The notes beneath the pieces were generated by a model. The model worked only from the letters and a program-made list of their open reading frames with translations, did no database searches and was not told the origin of the DNA. A DNA stretch of 64,000 nucleotides, taken from assembly GCA_022113835.1 (NCBI GenBank), contig JAILWY010000018.1, positions 20,111,501 to 20,175,500 of the forward strand. The letters are read 5' to 3'. Shown here piece by piece: positions 24,001 through 36,575 of this stretch; the stretch's first letter is position 1, and every line of letters begins with the position of its first letter. The translations under genes and the position numbers were made by a program. Source of the stretch: Atopsyche davidsoni. Its lineage: Eukaryota; Arthropoda; Insecta; Trichoptera; Hydrobiosidae.

Positions 24001-25161
24001 ACCAGATAGCCTCGGCCAGACAGTTGTTGCAAGACTGGAATATTGGAAAAGTCAAATACTTCACCTTACCCCCTGAAGATTTAAGTGCTGATGCTGTTCA
24101 CCTAGATGCTAAAATCGTCACTGCCATAGCAAAGGAATTTGACATTGAAAGTTTTGAAGCCATGGAGACCCAGACTCTTGGAGCATTGAAAAATGATAGC
24201 ATCGGTTCTGCAGTGCAGGTATAAATATAGTAAAATTTTGGCTCTTTGAAGCCTTAGATTATACTTAACATGGAAAAACATTATCTTCTAGAAATAGAAA
24301 CCTCATAACTTCTCCATTATTTGAAAAATATTGGATTGGATTGTTATGATAGTTTTGATATATGATAGACTTGCTATATTTATATAAAAATTTATCTCAT
24401 CACTGACATTTTAGGACTTTGGTTCCTTATCTCTATAAGCAGATTACTTTTTACGTTTAATGGCAGGAGTAAAATAAGCCTACTTTACTGTTAACCATAA
24501 TTTTTTTATCCTTAAATCAATGTCGATACTCTGTGGAGAACCTTTTAATGCCAATTGTCATAGCAGCTGTTTATTTTTATCAAAACTTTAATGTTTTGAT
24601 AAAAAAATAAAAGCTTGAGCTAATTTTACATGTTGATAAATGTGCATCTGTTTTTATCTTGGGTGCTTTGACATATTTACACTTGCATTGTTTTTAGAGT
24701 ATCAAAAGCTAAATATAGTATACACCAATTTTTCAAAAGAAAGGCATTCCATTGTTTCTTTTTTTGTTTTCGCTTACAAATGTTCCTTGCAGGTTTCCAG
24801 CACGGGGCCAGTATCCGCTAAGGTTATAGACGAAGGAGACATGCAAATTGATAGTTCAGAAAATAATCATTTGATATCTTCTTCCGTAAATATTGCACCA
24901 TCAACAAAGAAAAGCAATAAAGAGACAAAGAAGCAAGACCCGAGTAGGAAAAGAAAGTCGGACCCCGAGATGGAGTTAGAAGGGAACTTGCAGCTGAATA
25001 AGAAGAAAAAAGATGGCCTCAAAAAGCAGCGGAAAGATAAAGCTCGTTTTGATAAGAAAACCAATTCCTTAGCTGGAGTGTTAGAAGCTGTAAATCTAAT
25101 GGAAGGAAACGAAGATGGTGATAATTATGATTTTAATGAGCATTTTGGAGCTGATGATTGA
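21006..25161 (+). CDS. Ns1: Nucleostemin / GNL3-like nucleolar GTPase, 8 exons
   Basis: Nucleolar GTPase required for release of the 60S ribosomal subunit. Exons are 21006-21024, 21229-21527, 21721-21913, 22443-22676, 22986-23169, 23551-23776, 23943-24218 and 24793-25161, all GT-AG and frame-consistent, giving 599 residues (fly Ns1 is about 580). The N-terminus is the basic GN3L_Grn1 region ([14 protein letters not shown], then [10 protein letters not shown]) followed by a Lys/Glu-rich coiled coil near 75-105. The GTPase is circularly permuted: G4 NKAD (195-198) comes first, then KAST, then G1 GLPNVGKSS (281-289), GSTPGITK and G3 DSPG (325-328). The C-terminus is Lys/Glu-rich, low-complexity and acidic. 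Exon 1 encodes only six full codons; its ATG is the one that splices in frame to the conserved exon 2. The GNL3L/NS2 and GNL2 paralogues fit the N-terminus less well. AATAAA lies about 100 bases after the stop. Confidence 0.95.
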
Positions 25162-27320
25162 AGAAATTAAATATATTGTGAAATATAAAAAGTGTGTTTT
25201 ACTCTCCCGGATGTCTCACTTAAAATATTTTCCTTATTTTTAACCACGAAAATGTAGCGAAATAAACGTAATTTTACAAATAAATCAGGTGTTCGATTGA
25301 TCAATAAATTTTTACATATAAATATAAGTAGAATAGATAACTTCTATGCATTAGTTGGCCTTTATCTATTTACATAAATCTATTTTTAGAAACTTGTCAG
25401 GAAATAAAAAAATTCTGGCCTACCTACATGTTGGTCTTATTAGGTCCTATTTTTTTTTATTTGCTATTGAATCGCTACAATATGCAAAATACACTTGCCT
25501 TGTTATAGAGTTTCGAGATTGAAGTGACGAATTATTAAAATCTAGGCAGCAAGAATGTCGGCTATCATTAATAGGTGCAGTTTGTGAGCATCACTCAAAT
25601 TAACTAATGGCAAATAGTAAAATGTTTGGTATTAAAGTATAATTTTATTTTTCAGATTATTCTAGTTTTCAATTCATGACAATTATAATTAATCCCATGA
25701 AGATACCCTCAGTATCTTTACTGAAACACCAGAAACTTCAAAAAGAAATGTGGCATAACACCCAAGAACAAGAATCCAAAACCTACACCTTTGACGTGGC
25801 GTTTGCATTTATTACCCCATTAAATTTAATATAAAAGACATGTGAATCACGAACTTATTTTCAATCAAAGCTATTATAAAATTATTGTTCTCATATAGCT
25901 TATATTATTTTTGAATAAGTTCAATATACACATAAACATTTAATGCTGATTTTCTCGGAACAATAGTATTTGCATTTAATACTGTTTTACAACTGAGTAC
26001 AATGTATGTTATGATTATTTAAAGTACTTTTGATAACGTAAGTAAACAAGTGGAGGTTTTTCAAACCAATTTATACCCACAAATCAGTAATAATTTTTTT
26101 TTACTATAATGAAACACAAGGCTCAATCAAAACGATAAGCTCATGGTTAAACATCAATGCTTCAATATTCCAACCATTAGTAACAATAGCCAAGTAGTTA
26201 ATTGCCTTAGTTAAATTTGTCAGCATACATTTGAAAATTCCAATGAGTTAGGTTGGCGAAACTAGTCGCAATAAAAACAAAAATGTTGAAAATCACCAAA
26301 AAAATTTATAAAAAAAATATATATATTATATAAGCCGTTGCATGCTCATGCATGTTTAAATATATTTATATGTTTTAGCTCATTATTATATTTTATTGTG
26401 TTCATGATACTATATATATATATGTCATTAATGAATTGAATATATAGTTATAAAAATGTTATACAGTGAAATATCACAAGTAGGTATGTAAATCATTTTG
26501 TTTCCTCGAAATCACAGGATCACAAGAGATGAGTGGAGTGAAAAACTTACAACCATCAGACGTGTTTGAAGGAATTGTCAACATTTACATCCACTATTTT
26601 ATGAAGGGTTGTAAGTGAATTCATTGGAATCTTCTGTATCAAGAGCCGATGTTCTTAAGGTGATAATTGAAAAATTAACATTTATTTAATTTCCTTTTGA
26701 TGACCAGTTGGGATGTTACGTTTCCGGAGAATGATTGATTCAGTGATAGAAACCTTTTTTGAAGATATTGAACAGACCCTATCTACATTTGATATTGATT
26801 ATTTAAGACTACTTGCTTCCTGAATCTTATGCTATCAAGGTTTATTTATATTTGATATTTTGTGAAATTTGAAAATATCTGAAGACGATAAATAAGTAGC
26901 TTCTTGACATTGCAAACGGTCACAACTCTAATAAAACATGCAGTTAATCTTAAAATTACAGGTACTTTCTACAATTTTATTAGAAAAGTATATATTCAAG
27001 CGTGCATTCAATACAATTAAGTAAAAGGAACATTCTGGAAAGGATTTTTTTTATTATAATACCAAAGTTATTTCAATAATATGAATTAAATAAGTAGAGT
27101 TCGAGTTAATATATGCTTAATTAGAATAATAAATCGTAAGTGGTGATCAGGTTCGGCGACCAGAGAAATAAAAGAAAGTAAACTTATAACTATTAGTTGA
27201 AATACCGCGGCGTGTACGTAAGTACCTCGAGTAGAAAATTTCGCATACACAGCTTTTGCCTCCAAGTTGCTCGATGACGTATAAATGACAACCAGTGTGG
27301 TGTATGGATGTGATTCGTGC
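25162..27320. other. NS1-calreticulin intergenic region
   Basis: AT-rich and without a recognisable gene. It begins with the NS1 3' UTR (AATAAA near 25260). A solo Penelope tail lies at 26239-26330; the rest shows only short frames with no motif. Confidence 0.6.
26239..26330 (+). repeat. Solo Penelope-like tail (degraded)
   Basis: Shares CCAATGAG...GGTTGGCGAAAC...AATAAAAACAAAAATG and the GAAAATCACC block with the tail of the element at 17.8-19.4 kb. The first hammerhead-like box is lost. It is the most diverged of the tails that share the full GAAAC block. Confidence 0.7.
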
Positions 27321-27328
27321 AACGCCAT

Positions 27329-27347
27329 CCAATAGAAACACTCCATC
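27329..27347 (+). promoter_or_regulatory. ERSE-like element of calreticulin
   Basis: CCAAT, nine bases, then CCATC. The ER-stress element consensus is CCAAT-N9-CCACG, so the spacing is exact and two of the last five bases differ. It lies about 300 bases upstream of the calreticulin ATG. Confidence 0.35.
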
Positions 27348-27484
27348 TGTCTAAGCGTTTTATATTTTACTCAGACTAACGTTATTACTTCTGTCTCTTT
27401 TTCTCCCCTACCGAGTGCGCCGATTTCAAATGGACGTGTGCTGTTGAAATTGTAACAAAATAGTGTGCTTGTTTCATCACAGAA

Positions 27485-27492
27485 TGACGTGT
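27485..27492 (+). promoter_or_regulatory. UPRE/XBP1-like TGACGTGT site
   Basis: TGACGTGT matches the XBP1/ATF6 unfolded-protein-response core TGACGTGK. It lies 153 bases upstream of the calreticulin ATG and 43 bases before a TATA-like box. Calreticulin is a standard target of this response, so the site is plausible. Confidence 0.5.
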
Positions 27493-27534
27493 ATCTTTGC
27501 ATCTCTTTTTAATATGCGCGTTCGATAGACCAGC

Positions 27535-27543
27535 TATATATTT
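27535..27543 (+). promoter_or_regulatory. TATA-like box of calreticulin
   Basis: TATATATTT about 100 bases before the ATG, with initiator-like TCAATTG and TCACACC sequences 25-45 bases downstream. This implies a 5' UTR of roughly 70 bases. Confidence 0.45.
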
Positions 27544-27644
27544 GACCGTCTTCCAGGATCGGCGACGATATCAATTGTCACACCGAACTTGTACAAAATT
27601 ATTCGTGGCTTGTCTGTCTTCCGGCCTGGACGGTACGTCTCAAG

Positions 27645-30600
27645 ATGAAGGGTATTTTCTTCTTATTTGTCACTTTTGTGGCAATCTGTGCCGTAAATTC
27701 TGCAGTTTACTTCGAGGAGAACTTCGACGATGGTAAGTAATTGATATTTGTTCTTTAGCCGTGTTATTTGTTGGGTTTATATCGATGGCAGTCGCCGGAA
27801 CCGGCAAACGCCTTTCGCTTCCATGATCGATATTATAACCGTCGCAAGGCGAGAAGCCGGTTAATCGTACGATATCAAATTTCTTTCTAATTTCAGATTC
27901 GTGGGAAAAGAATTGGGTGTACAGTGGACACCCCGGCAAGGAGTTTGGCAAGTTTGTTCTGACGGCCGGCAAGTTCTATAACGACGACGAAGCAGATAAA
28001 GGTGTGCATGGCTATCTTCGTGCTAATCATAAATTTTCTCATACGAATCATGTCCCGAATTCCATTTATTAACTGTTTCACGTTTCTCAATCTGACGTTT
28101 CTTTCATTTTTGGCATTCAGGACTCAAAACATCTCAAGATGCTCGGTTCTATGCCCTGTCCAAAAAGTTCACTCCCTTCTCAAACAAGGGAAAGAACCTA
28201 GTGGTGCAGTTCTCTGTAAAGCATGAACAAGACATTGACTGCGGCGGTGGGTACCTCAAGGTGTTTAACTGCAAACTAGACCAGAAGGATATGCACGGTG
28301 AGTCGCCGTACGAAATCATGTTTGGCCCGGACATCTGCGGTCCCGGAACCAAGAAAGTGCACGTCATCTTCAGCTATAAGGGCCAGAATCTGCTTATCAA
28401 CAAGGACATCCGGTGCAAGGATGACGTTTACACCCATTTGTACACTTTGGTTGTAAAGCCAGACAACACATACGAAGTCCTTATCGACAATGAGAAGGTG
28501 GAATCTGGAACTCTGGAAGCTGACTGGGAATTCCTCGCACCCAAGAAAATCAAGGTTATTTTTAATTTCTTAATAATTGTTATTGTGAAACAGGCTAAAG
28601 AAAATTTGTGTTCTGTAACATTCTTCTTGTTTTGCAAAAAAATTAAGTTTGACTTTGCTTTATCAAGAGACGAGCACTTACTCAACAACAAGAAAAGGGA
28701 TGAAAACCTATATCATATTTTGATAAATATATGTCAGGCTAAAAGACTTGACGATTGAAAATGTTAAGCACTATCGACTGATAAGAATAACTGGACTATG
28801 TTTGGCAATGCTCTTATCAGTCTAAGGTGGATAAATAGGAATTTTATAAACTAAAACATTATATTCCAAATAATTTAATATCACGTATTGCACAATATTC
28901 ATATTAAAACTAAATTCATCAAACTTTAAAAATGTTAATTGTAAAGATATTTATTTTGCAATAATCCTTATATAAATTAAAATCAAAATCAATACATCCT
29001 ATAAAAGTATTATTAAAAAATTAACATTGACAAAACTTAAACTTCATAATGACAATAAAATTAGTAGTCCCTTAAATTCGCAAAGTTCAATAAAAAACAA
29101 TTTATTATTTTGCCAGGACCCTGAAGCTACAAAGCCAGAAGACTGGGACGAGCGTGCCACTATTCCCGATCCTGATGATACTAAACCCGAGGATTGGGAC
29201 AAACCAGAGCACATCCCTGACCCCGATGCTGCCAAGCCTGAAGACTGGGATGATGAGATGGACGGCGAGTGGGAGCCACCCATGATCGACAACCCTGACT
29301 TCAAGGGAGAGTGGACCCCGAAGCAGGTCAGTTGATCAACTGCTATCTCACTTCCAATCGATCTATGACCTTCACTGATTGAATTGGGCTTTTTTTTATA
29401 ATGAAATAACTTAGATTTAATACTACCTTTTTATAGTTATCTGAATCACATTAAATAAATTCAAAAATATGATCCTCTAATAATAGCCACATTAAGTGCA
29501 GCTTATTATTATTTTTAAATAAAAATAAAACATTCAAATATGACGAAAGGGGAAAAATAAGTTCTTAATAAGATGTCAAAGTAAGGCAATATTTTTCTTA
29601 AAATCTTAAATGAGACTAATTAAATCTAATAAATATTGAGATTCAAAGATTTGTAAGAAAGGTAGATTTTTAATACAATTAATTTTAAGCCGTGTCTTAT
29701 TGAATATATAGTAAATGACATATACTGTAATGTTTAGTATTGTAAATATGAAGCCCAAGAAATTGAGAACTTCATGTAGTATTATCCAACTTAGCTCACA
29801 AAATGTCATAAACCTATTACATGAAATGACAGGTTAGTGAAAGTCAATGAATCACAACTAAACATTTGTGTTCACATTAGATGGAAAATCCCGCCTACAA
29901 GGGCACGTGGGTGCACCCGGAGATTGACAACCCCAAGTATCAGCCTGATGACAAACTGTACCACCGCAAGGAGATCTGCTCTGTGGGATTGGATCTATGG
30001 CAAGTCAAGGCCGGCACCATCTTCGATAACTTCCTTATCACTGACGACCTCGAGGCTGCCAAGGCTGTCGGGGAGGCTGTCAAGAAGACACAGGTGAGAA
30101 ATAATCAGCATTACTGGCTAGACACTAATTAAAATTAAATAGACTATTCCTTAATATAAATTATCAGCTTAACAAAAGCACTGCTTATTTTTTAAGTGAG
30201 AATATCGCTTAACATAAGTTTTTTCAAGTTCATGATATTTTGAAAGAATTTTGTAAAATTATGAATATTTATACACCAACCAAGTAATTGGAAGATAGTA
30301 AAATATCTGTTGCTAATAAATATGAGTCAGAAGAGGTTTAGAAAAATCACTAACATAATTTCTTAGGAACAAATAATTTCTATGGATATTTTACTAAAAA
30401 ATGTTTTTTTAAATTAACATTTTTAATTAGCTTTTTTTTATTAAATGAAGAAACAATCAAATATGCAATGTGGTGCGTGTATTTATTTTAGGAGGGAGAG
30501 AAAAAGATGAAGGATGAACAAGACGCCGCAGAGAATGCAGCCAACTCACTGAAGGACAGCGGGGACTCGCCCGCTGATGATGACGAAGACTTAGACGACG

Positions 30601-31328
30601 ATGATGGAGATGACTTCAGTGCACCCAGCTCAGAAGTGAGTAACTTATTCTTTAGATAAATAATTTTTTGTTTTTGACAATAGTTTCTGATTTGCACAGC
30701 GCTAAAACAATACTTTGATTCGGGGACAAAATAAATTATATTTTCAATTAATAAGAAATTTTGTCATTCTTGTAAATGCTTGATATTCGAATTGTGAAAT
30801 AATATAATTGTCATGATTGTGAAAGAATTCTTTTAGCATACAAATTGGCAACAAAATTACTAGGCAAGTAACAACCGATAGTGTCAGAGCCCCACTGACT
30901 CATTTTGCTATGGTGGCCTTGCAACAGCAGCGATTCAATTCGAGGCTGAATATTTAGTAACAGGTTACACAGGTGCCATGTATAAAAGCATCGCTTTCAC
31001 TTTGAATTGATGGTTTTTTGAATAATTCAATTGTTTTATTTGTCTCTTAAATACTGTCATTCTGTCAGTCCTGGGAGTTAAATCTAATTTATACTTGCAT
31101 AAGCCTTCCTTACATTAATATTCCACATATACTGCGAATGTGTGTTTAAGGAATTTTCCATCGTTGAATTTAATTTATGATTAAATTACCATAAATTAAT
31201 AAGAAACAGCTCAAATCATTTTGATCAAACTAACGTGTCCTGAATTCAAGTCAAATTCTGCTCTGAGTTGTGAGACTAATGCGTGTGTTGTGTTGCAGGA
31301 GAAGGACGAGGGCCATGACGAGCTGTAA
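27645..31328 (+). CDS. Calr: Calreticulin, 7 exons
   Basis: Calcium-binding lectin chaperone of the ER lumen that folds monoglucosylated glycoproteins. Exons are 27645-27732, 27897-28001, 28121-28554, 29117-29326, 29881-30093, 30492-30635 and 31299-31328, all GT-AG and in frame, giving 407 residues, the usual family length. Residues 1-20 are a signal peptide. The N-domain has the family signatures [12 protein letters not shown] (98-109) and [19 protein letters not shown]. Exons 4-5 encode the P-domain, with KPEDWD and DPD repeats followed by GEWEPP/GEWTPK/GTWVHP repeats. Exon 6 opens Lys-rich and turns strongly acidic (low-affinity calcium store). The last ten codons end GHDEL, an HDEL-type ER retrieval signal. 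The longer membrane protein calnexin is excluded by length and the lack of a membrane segment. ERSE- and UPRE-like sites lie upstream. Confidence 0.98.
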
Positions 31329-32444
31329 GTGGTGAAGCCGCAGGAGATCAAAGACTTTAGTTTTGTACAGTGAGTGTGCAGCTGGTGGGGGGGCAGCTGC
31401 GCCGTGAGTGGCCTCTGCGTTCTGAACATTTCCAACTTTTGTGTTTTCTCACGTGTGTGTTTGTGCCGTGTCAAATATTTTTATTACAAATGAAACGCAT
31501 GTTCAATTTTGTCACTTTTATATCAGCCATGGTACAGTAGAAGTTTGAACGATGCTCGATTCCGGGTGCGAGTTTCGCTCTGAAAACGTTTCATTTTCGC
31601 AAGCGCTCTTCTTTGTGGAGCCGCACTATTTATTAAGAACAAGAGGGATGAGTGGTCTGCCCGAGGACGGGCGCTGTACTAATTCAGGACTCAAGCCAGA
31701 GCTAGATCATGTGAATCGATCGTTTGGTGCAGAAATGCAGTGAACGATGTTACTTTGTTAATGGAGATACTTCGTACACTAATTTCTTTTATGACTGATT
31801 CCTGTACCAAGTTTGTATTGTTAAAGTGAAAAATAAAAATATAAAAATAAAATTTAGCAGTTTTGATTCCTACTCCTCTCATAATTCCCTATTCCATGAG
31901 AATGTACTCATGTAACTGATTAATTGTGATTCATATCCAATTCAACATAGACATTAAAATATTTTATTAAAAATTAACTTAAGGTGTTCACTTAACATTT
32001 CATATGAGCAAAGGTTTTGCAATGTTTGCTCACGTTAGGAAAAAAAAATATATATATAAATATTTAAAAAATAAAAAGTATAAACATGCCTTTATCAACA
32101 AGTAAGAGTGAATACGTTTTTCTCTGAAATTTCACTATTTGATTATCGTGACCTATGATGAAATTTAAATAACATTAATTACATTCGCAATCTGATATAT
32201 TTAAGTACTGTGGACATAATAAATTTTATTTCTTCATGACATCTTATAAAGATAAGTTTTTTTGTTTTGTTTTTATTTAAGTACTAGCATATTGACCGCC
32301 ATCACTCGATTGTCCTCTGTAAATTCTCATAATGTGTAAACTGCGTGACTCAGTCTAATATCATGGCTCTTCTTTCTACCTTCTGCAAATAATACAATGG
32401 TCTAGTATCGTTGGATTAATAGTTTGCTGTTTTGTTTTAATACA

Positions 32445-32530
32445 TAAATATTTTTATTTAAAGAAATACTTTTAGTGATATTTCCCCTTTAGTTTTGCCA
32501 ACATGCTGGGTTGGCATCTTCAAGCAGAGA
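32445..32530 (-). repeat. Solo Penelope-like tail with hammerhead-like fold
   Basis: The minus strand reads CTTGAAGATGCCAACCCAGC, then ATGTTGGCAAAACT. This is the same box-stem-box order as the tail at 19269-19306, with the 6-bp stem GCCAAC/GTTGGC conserved and loop CCAGCAT changed. The loop and flanks differ enough to suggest a separate subfamily. Confidence 0.6.
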
Positions 32531-33840
32531 CTTTAAAAGAAAATTGTTGGTGGTTTTCAAATTGACGGCTTTAATAAATACTTATATACTCGGTAAAGAA
32601 AACCTCGCTAACATTGTTGAATTTCTTTGTAAATTTTAAAGGTATTTTATTTATTGCAATATTACTATGCCTGATATTCATTGATATCATGTGATGAGGA
32701 AGTTATGAAATTATTTAGTTACCGTTTTAATGAAGTCAGAAAAGCTCACCTGCCATGAGCTTCTGATTCATATCAAGTCCGCTATGATCTATTATACAAA
32801 AATATAAAGTAACAAGTATATTTAATAAAATAAATTACTAGATATAATAACATACATGGATGTTTTAATACTCGTACAAATTTGTGTTTAGTTTTAAATA
32901 AACAGTTGAAAACAAAAAAAAAACATTTATTCAGTTTATAATGTAAATGCTTTAATGAATTATATTAAAATGACATCTCGGAAATTGCTCAGACTATTAT
33001 CGCCTCTTATTTTGATATGAACATTTTCATCCATTATTTTGTAGGTATATTTTTTTGCTGGCGTCATATAAAACATCCACGTTTCTTACGATTTCTATTT
33101 TTATACTACTCTATAGAAAGTGTTGTTTTATTTTTTTTAGAAATATAAAAATAAAATGATGGATTAGGAACTGGATGGCAAAAAAGTCAAACGTCCGACA
33201 TTATCGGCCCAAATGGCGTTCTGGCGTGGCGGAACGGATTATCGACCGTCGCATTCAACCGCGTATCTGTCAGAGCAGCCCGCACAAGGATAAGCTTATC
33301 TATGTAGCCGGCCATGTTTTACCATAGATAAAGAAAATTACCTCATGGTTTCCCTTTGTTTATGGCAAAACGCAAGACCGCGTATGAAAGGCCGCGTCGG
33401 TAACGACAACGCCGAGTTGGGCACTGTAAGTACAATAGGGATATTATACCTAAAAATACAAATCACTAATTTAACTCATACACAAGATTGACTAATCGAT
33501 CTTCCATAAAAACTTTCATTTTTGATATTTTTAGGTTAAATATTTCAGAAAACGCCAATACAAAAAAAATCGTATTTCACGAAAGATGTAAATGTAATTG
33601 TAAATATTTTAACAAAATTTAAAATGGTTAATTATTAATATTAAATATTTAATAATCATATAGGTTTATTGATGTGCTGTGCTATAGTGACATAGTAGCT
33701 AAATTGCCAAGAGCATCGAGAAATTTTCTCGTCGTTTTATATGTGAAACGATTAGCTGAAAATTAGCTGTGGTGTGTTTTAAATATACGAAAATAATTAA
33801 TATTTGAAATAAGTAAAATATTTTAATAGTAATACAAACA

Positions 33841-33995
33841 GACTCAGTTTGATAATGCCAATGAGAAAGGTTGGCGAAACCGGTCACCAATAAAAGTTTA
33901 TATGTGGAAAAATCACTCAAGTATTTTTCTTATTATTTAAAATATTAAAATGGAATTCCACCAAGTACTCTTTGTCAAAAATATTGAATTTCTAA
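33841..33995 (+). repeat. Solo Penelope-like tail
   Basis: About 150 bases closely matching 19262-19407: GTTTGATAATGCCAA...GGTTGGCGAAACCGGTCAC, then the AATCACTCAAGTATTTTT block and GGAATTCCACCAAGTACTCT. It carries sequence beyond the end of the 17.8-19.4 kb inverted repeat, so it defines the family's real 3' end. Confidence 0.85.
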
Positions 33996-35330
33996 TTTAA
34001 TAAGAGGCATTGTTATTTAAAGTAATTGCCATTGTAAAGTGGTATTCCGACAAAAGCGGTCATTTGGTATGGAGTGTTACAAATTAAACCTGTATACCAT
34101 AGATGTGGTAGAATTGCCATGCCACATTTATGGACCTCGTCACTTTTAATTATTTATATTAGCAGCCTTCACAAGAATCGGATTAACCTAGATTAAATAT
34201 ATTTTTGATTATTTTTTAGTTTACATTAATTTCAATGCAGTACTGCTAGATAATAAAAAATACGCGCACTATAATTATTTTTTGTTATCCTAATAATATT
34301 TTTTTCCTTATTATTCTAGAAAACTTCTAACTAATAAACTCTAATTCTAATAAAAATTTCGTTGGTGTTTTATTTAATTAAGTATTATGAAAATGTTCTC
34401 CTTGGTATTTTATGGAAAAATAGGAGAGCTGCCACACCATGAGATTTTACTTTCAGAGTGCATTGTTGGCTAGTCGCTATACTTTTATATTTACTGATTT
34501 TGAGATACTAATCGACTTTTTTCGACATCGATATTTCTTATCAAATTTCCCATGAGTTTGTATTTTATCCAAAGTAAACGTAAAATAAAAATTACATAAG
34601 ATTGAATAGAAACTAACCAATTCGAGAAACAAACTCGTAGACGTGCATTCTGTTTTTTTGCTGTATGCATGCAATAAGGCAATCGGTGATATAATAACTT
34701 TTATTTACGGCCATTCAAAGAATTGTGATCTCTCCCTGTTATGGACGAAATATCGAAAAGATTAGAGCTTGACGGCTGTTTTATTTATCATCAGCGAAGT
34801 GCAGTCCGCTCAAGCAAAAAAGCATTACTTACACTAAAATATCATTGAACAATTTCATAATAGATATCTTTTTGTTTAAAATTACGCCATTAGGGTGCAC
34901 AATACACTGCGATTTGGCCTTTGTAAATTTACGTGAATTTTTAGACTTATTGATTTTAATTTCATCGCACGCCTATACACTTTATTAGATTATTTGAGCT
35001 TATATAAAAAAGCGATATATTGAGTATTGGAATATTGCGTAACTTTGGGGCAGTCCATCAATGCTTAGAAGTATCTAGAAAGTCGGTGGATTGGAATGAT
35101 AAGGTGGCGCAGATCATACTGGTCGAGGGCTGGGGTGGGGTGGAGTGGAGTGGTTTCCTCCCGAGTCACGTGGCCTCCGTCTCCGGTCTCCGGTCCCGGT
35201 CTCCGTGTCGCCCTGCCGGCTGCATTATTTGACATGCGAGAGACGTACCTGCGCACACAATACAACACAATCGTCTGTACCTACACAATAGTGATGGGAA
35301 CAGCCGATTCGATTAATCGACTGTTTTTTA

Positions 35331-35641
35331 TCATCTTCACCAAGGGCCTCTCTTCAGAGGACGTTGGCGACCATTTTACTGAGCATATACTCATGCTGAG
35401 CCAGTGTTCAGTGTAGTGGGTCTCCGGGTTCTTCTACACCGCAGTTTTATATTGCTGATCTTCAATAGTATTATTATAAACCCTTTCCTTACAACACTCT
35501 GGTGTTTAGATTTGATACTACTTCTGCAGCAAGTTACAAAAACAATAGCAGGAGCACCCTCACGTACTTCCAGATCACATCCCTCCACAATCATTCCAAA
35601 TCCACTACTCCATTACACACGCTTAGGGTACATAATGGTGT
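35331..35641 (-). repeat. LINE-tail retroposon family, copy 3
   Basis: Reverse-oriented copy running from the tail (CTCTCTTCAGAGGACGTTGG) to the 5' segment (ATCATTCCAAATCCACTACT). The family's 5' extremity (ATGGCAGCCATGCACAAAC) reappears at 36168-36213, after about 520 bases containing a LINE fragment. The copy may therefore have been interrupted by a later insertion. Confidence 0.8.
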
Positions 35642-35714
35642 AGGGGTTAGTACCTACAAGTACCTACATCGGAACACGTGTCTTACAGTCCATCGGAATG
35701 TGCCATTCGATCCA

Positions 35715-35905
35715 CGATAAGCGGTCAGTAAAATCAATAAAATCCTCCGCTAGGCACTCAATGCCCCGAGGTTCATCCAAAATGCCCAGCTCCATAGAGA
35801 CACCAACACCAAATCTATCCAAGAGGTTATCATCGACCTTGCACACTCCTTCCAAATCTCCACCCACTTAGTTCTAAACCCCTCAATCAACACCTTCTTC
35901 GAGTT
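35715..35905 (+). pseudogene. Jockey-type LINE reverse-transcriptase C-terminal relic
   Basis: With one stop, the translation reads VSKINKILR, then ALNAPRFIQNAQLHRDTNTK and EVIIDLAHSF. It follows the pattern of Jockey-clade polyprotein ends (a leucine-rich R-x-hydrophobic segment, NAPW-x-hydrophobic-RN, L-x-RDL, then an EVI-like helix). Only about 60 codons remain. It sits between the two parts of retroposon copy 3. Confidence 0.55.
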
Positions 35906-36167
35906 CTACCTCGAGGCGCTGAAGGAAAATCTTTCAGTTTCGCCGATAAAGCCAAATACACTAGACTAGAGTCGAGACCTCGCGACATCAAATCAGTAAC
36001 CAAGTATATTTATCCTTCCGTGAAGTTATATTAAATAAATTACGAATACGCAAAATATTTCGCCAGCCTTCTGATTTTCAACCATACATCAATCCTGCAA
36101 CCACCACATCACATCACGACATCGGAGACTACAACAACACTTCAAATTATTACGGCGAAAATGGCAG

Positions 36168-36213
36168 CCATGCACAAACAGAATGAGAAGAGCGGGGAGG
36201 CTCTGTAAGTGAA
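36168..36213 (-). repeat. 5' end of retroposon copy 3 (separated)
   Basis: ATGGCAGCCATGCACAAAC followed by AGAATGAGAAGAGCGGGGAGG matches the outer end of copies at 48.3 and 58.35 kb. On the plus strand it forms a tiny frame (MAAMHKQNEKSGEAL, stop), which I treat as accidental. Confidence 0.65.
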
Positions 36214-36494
36214 TATGTTATATATATTATTGATTTTTTTTGTGAAGACCATCTCACAGGAAGTACGATTTTGCCTATATAGGTTTTATTGATTAACAAG
36301 ATAACAAGTGAGTGTATTGGCTTAATTAAATAGACTTTAAAAAGAATAACATCCAGATCGGATTTAAATGCTTCACTCAGTACTTTGGGTTAAAAGTCTA
36401 GTATTGCAAGTCACACAATATTTAATTGGCATAATAAGTACATTGTTTCACTTATAGGATATGATTGTTAAAAATTATTGCCAAGTAATAGTGA

Positions 36495-36575
36495 TTCGTT
36501 GGCATAATTGGTAATGCACCGGCCATGTAAGCTTGGGGATGTGGGTTCGAATAACAAATCACGATGATATTTTTC
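36495..36575 (+). repeat. tRNA-derived SINE head
   Basis: A-box-like TGGCATAATTGGTAATGC (36500-36517) and B-box-like GGGTTCGAAT (36542-36551) at normal pol III spacing, followed by a non-tRNA AT-rich body. A tRNA gene is excluded because no acceptor stem closes. Confidence 0.55.

Larger units (their letters stand above)
31329..35700. other. Calreticulin 3' UTR and downstream gene-free DNA
   Basis: The calreticulin 3' UTR starts here; AATAAAA-type signals cluster at 31831-31853. Beyond it the DNA is AT-rich, with two Penelope tails and one retroposon copy (listed separately). The GC-richer stretches at 33180-33420 and 35090-35270 hold no frame I can assign. Confidence 0.5.
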
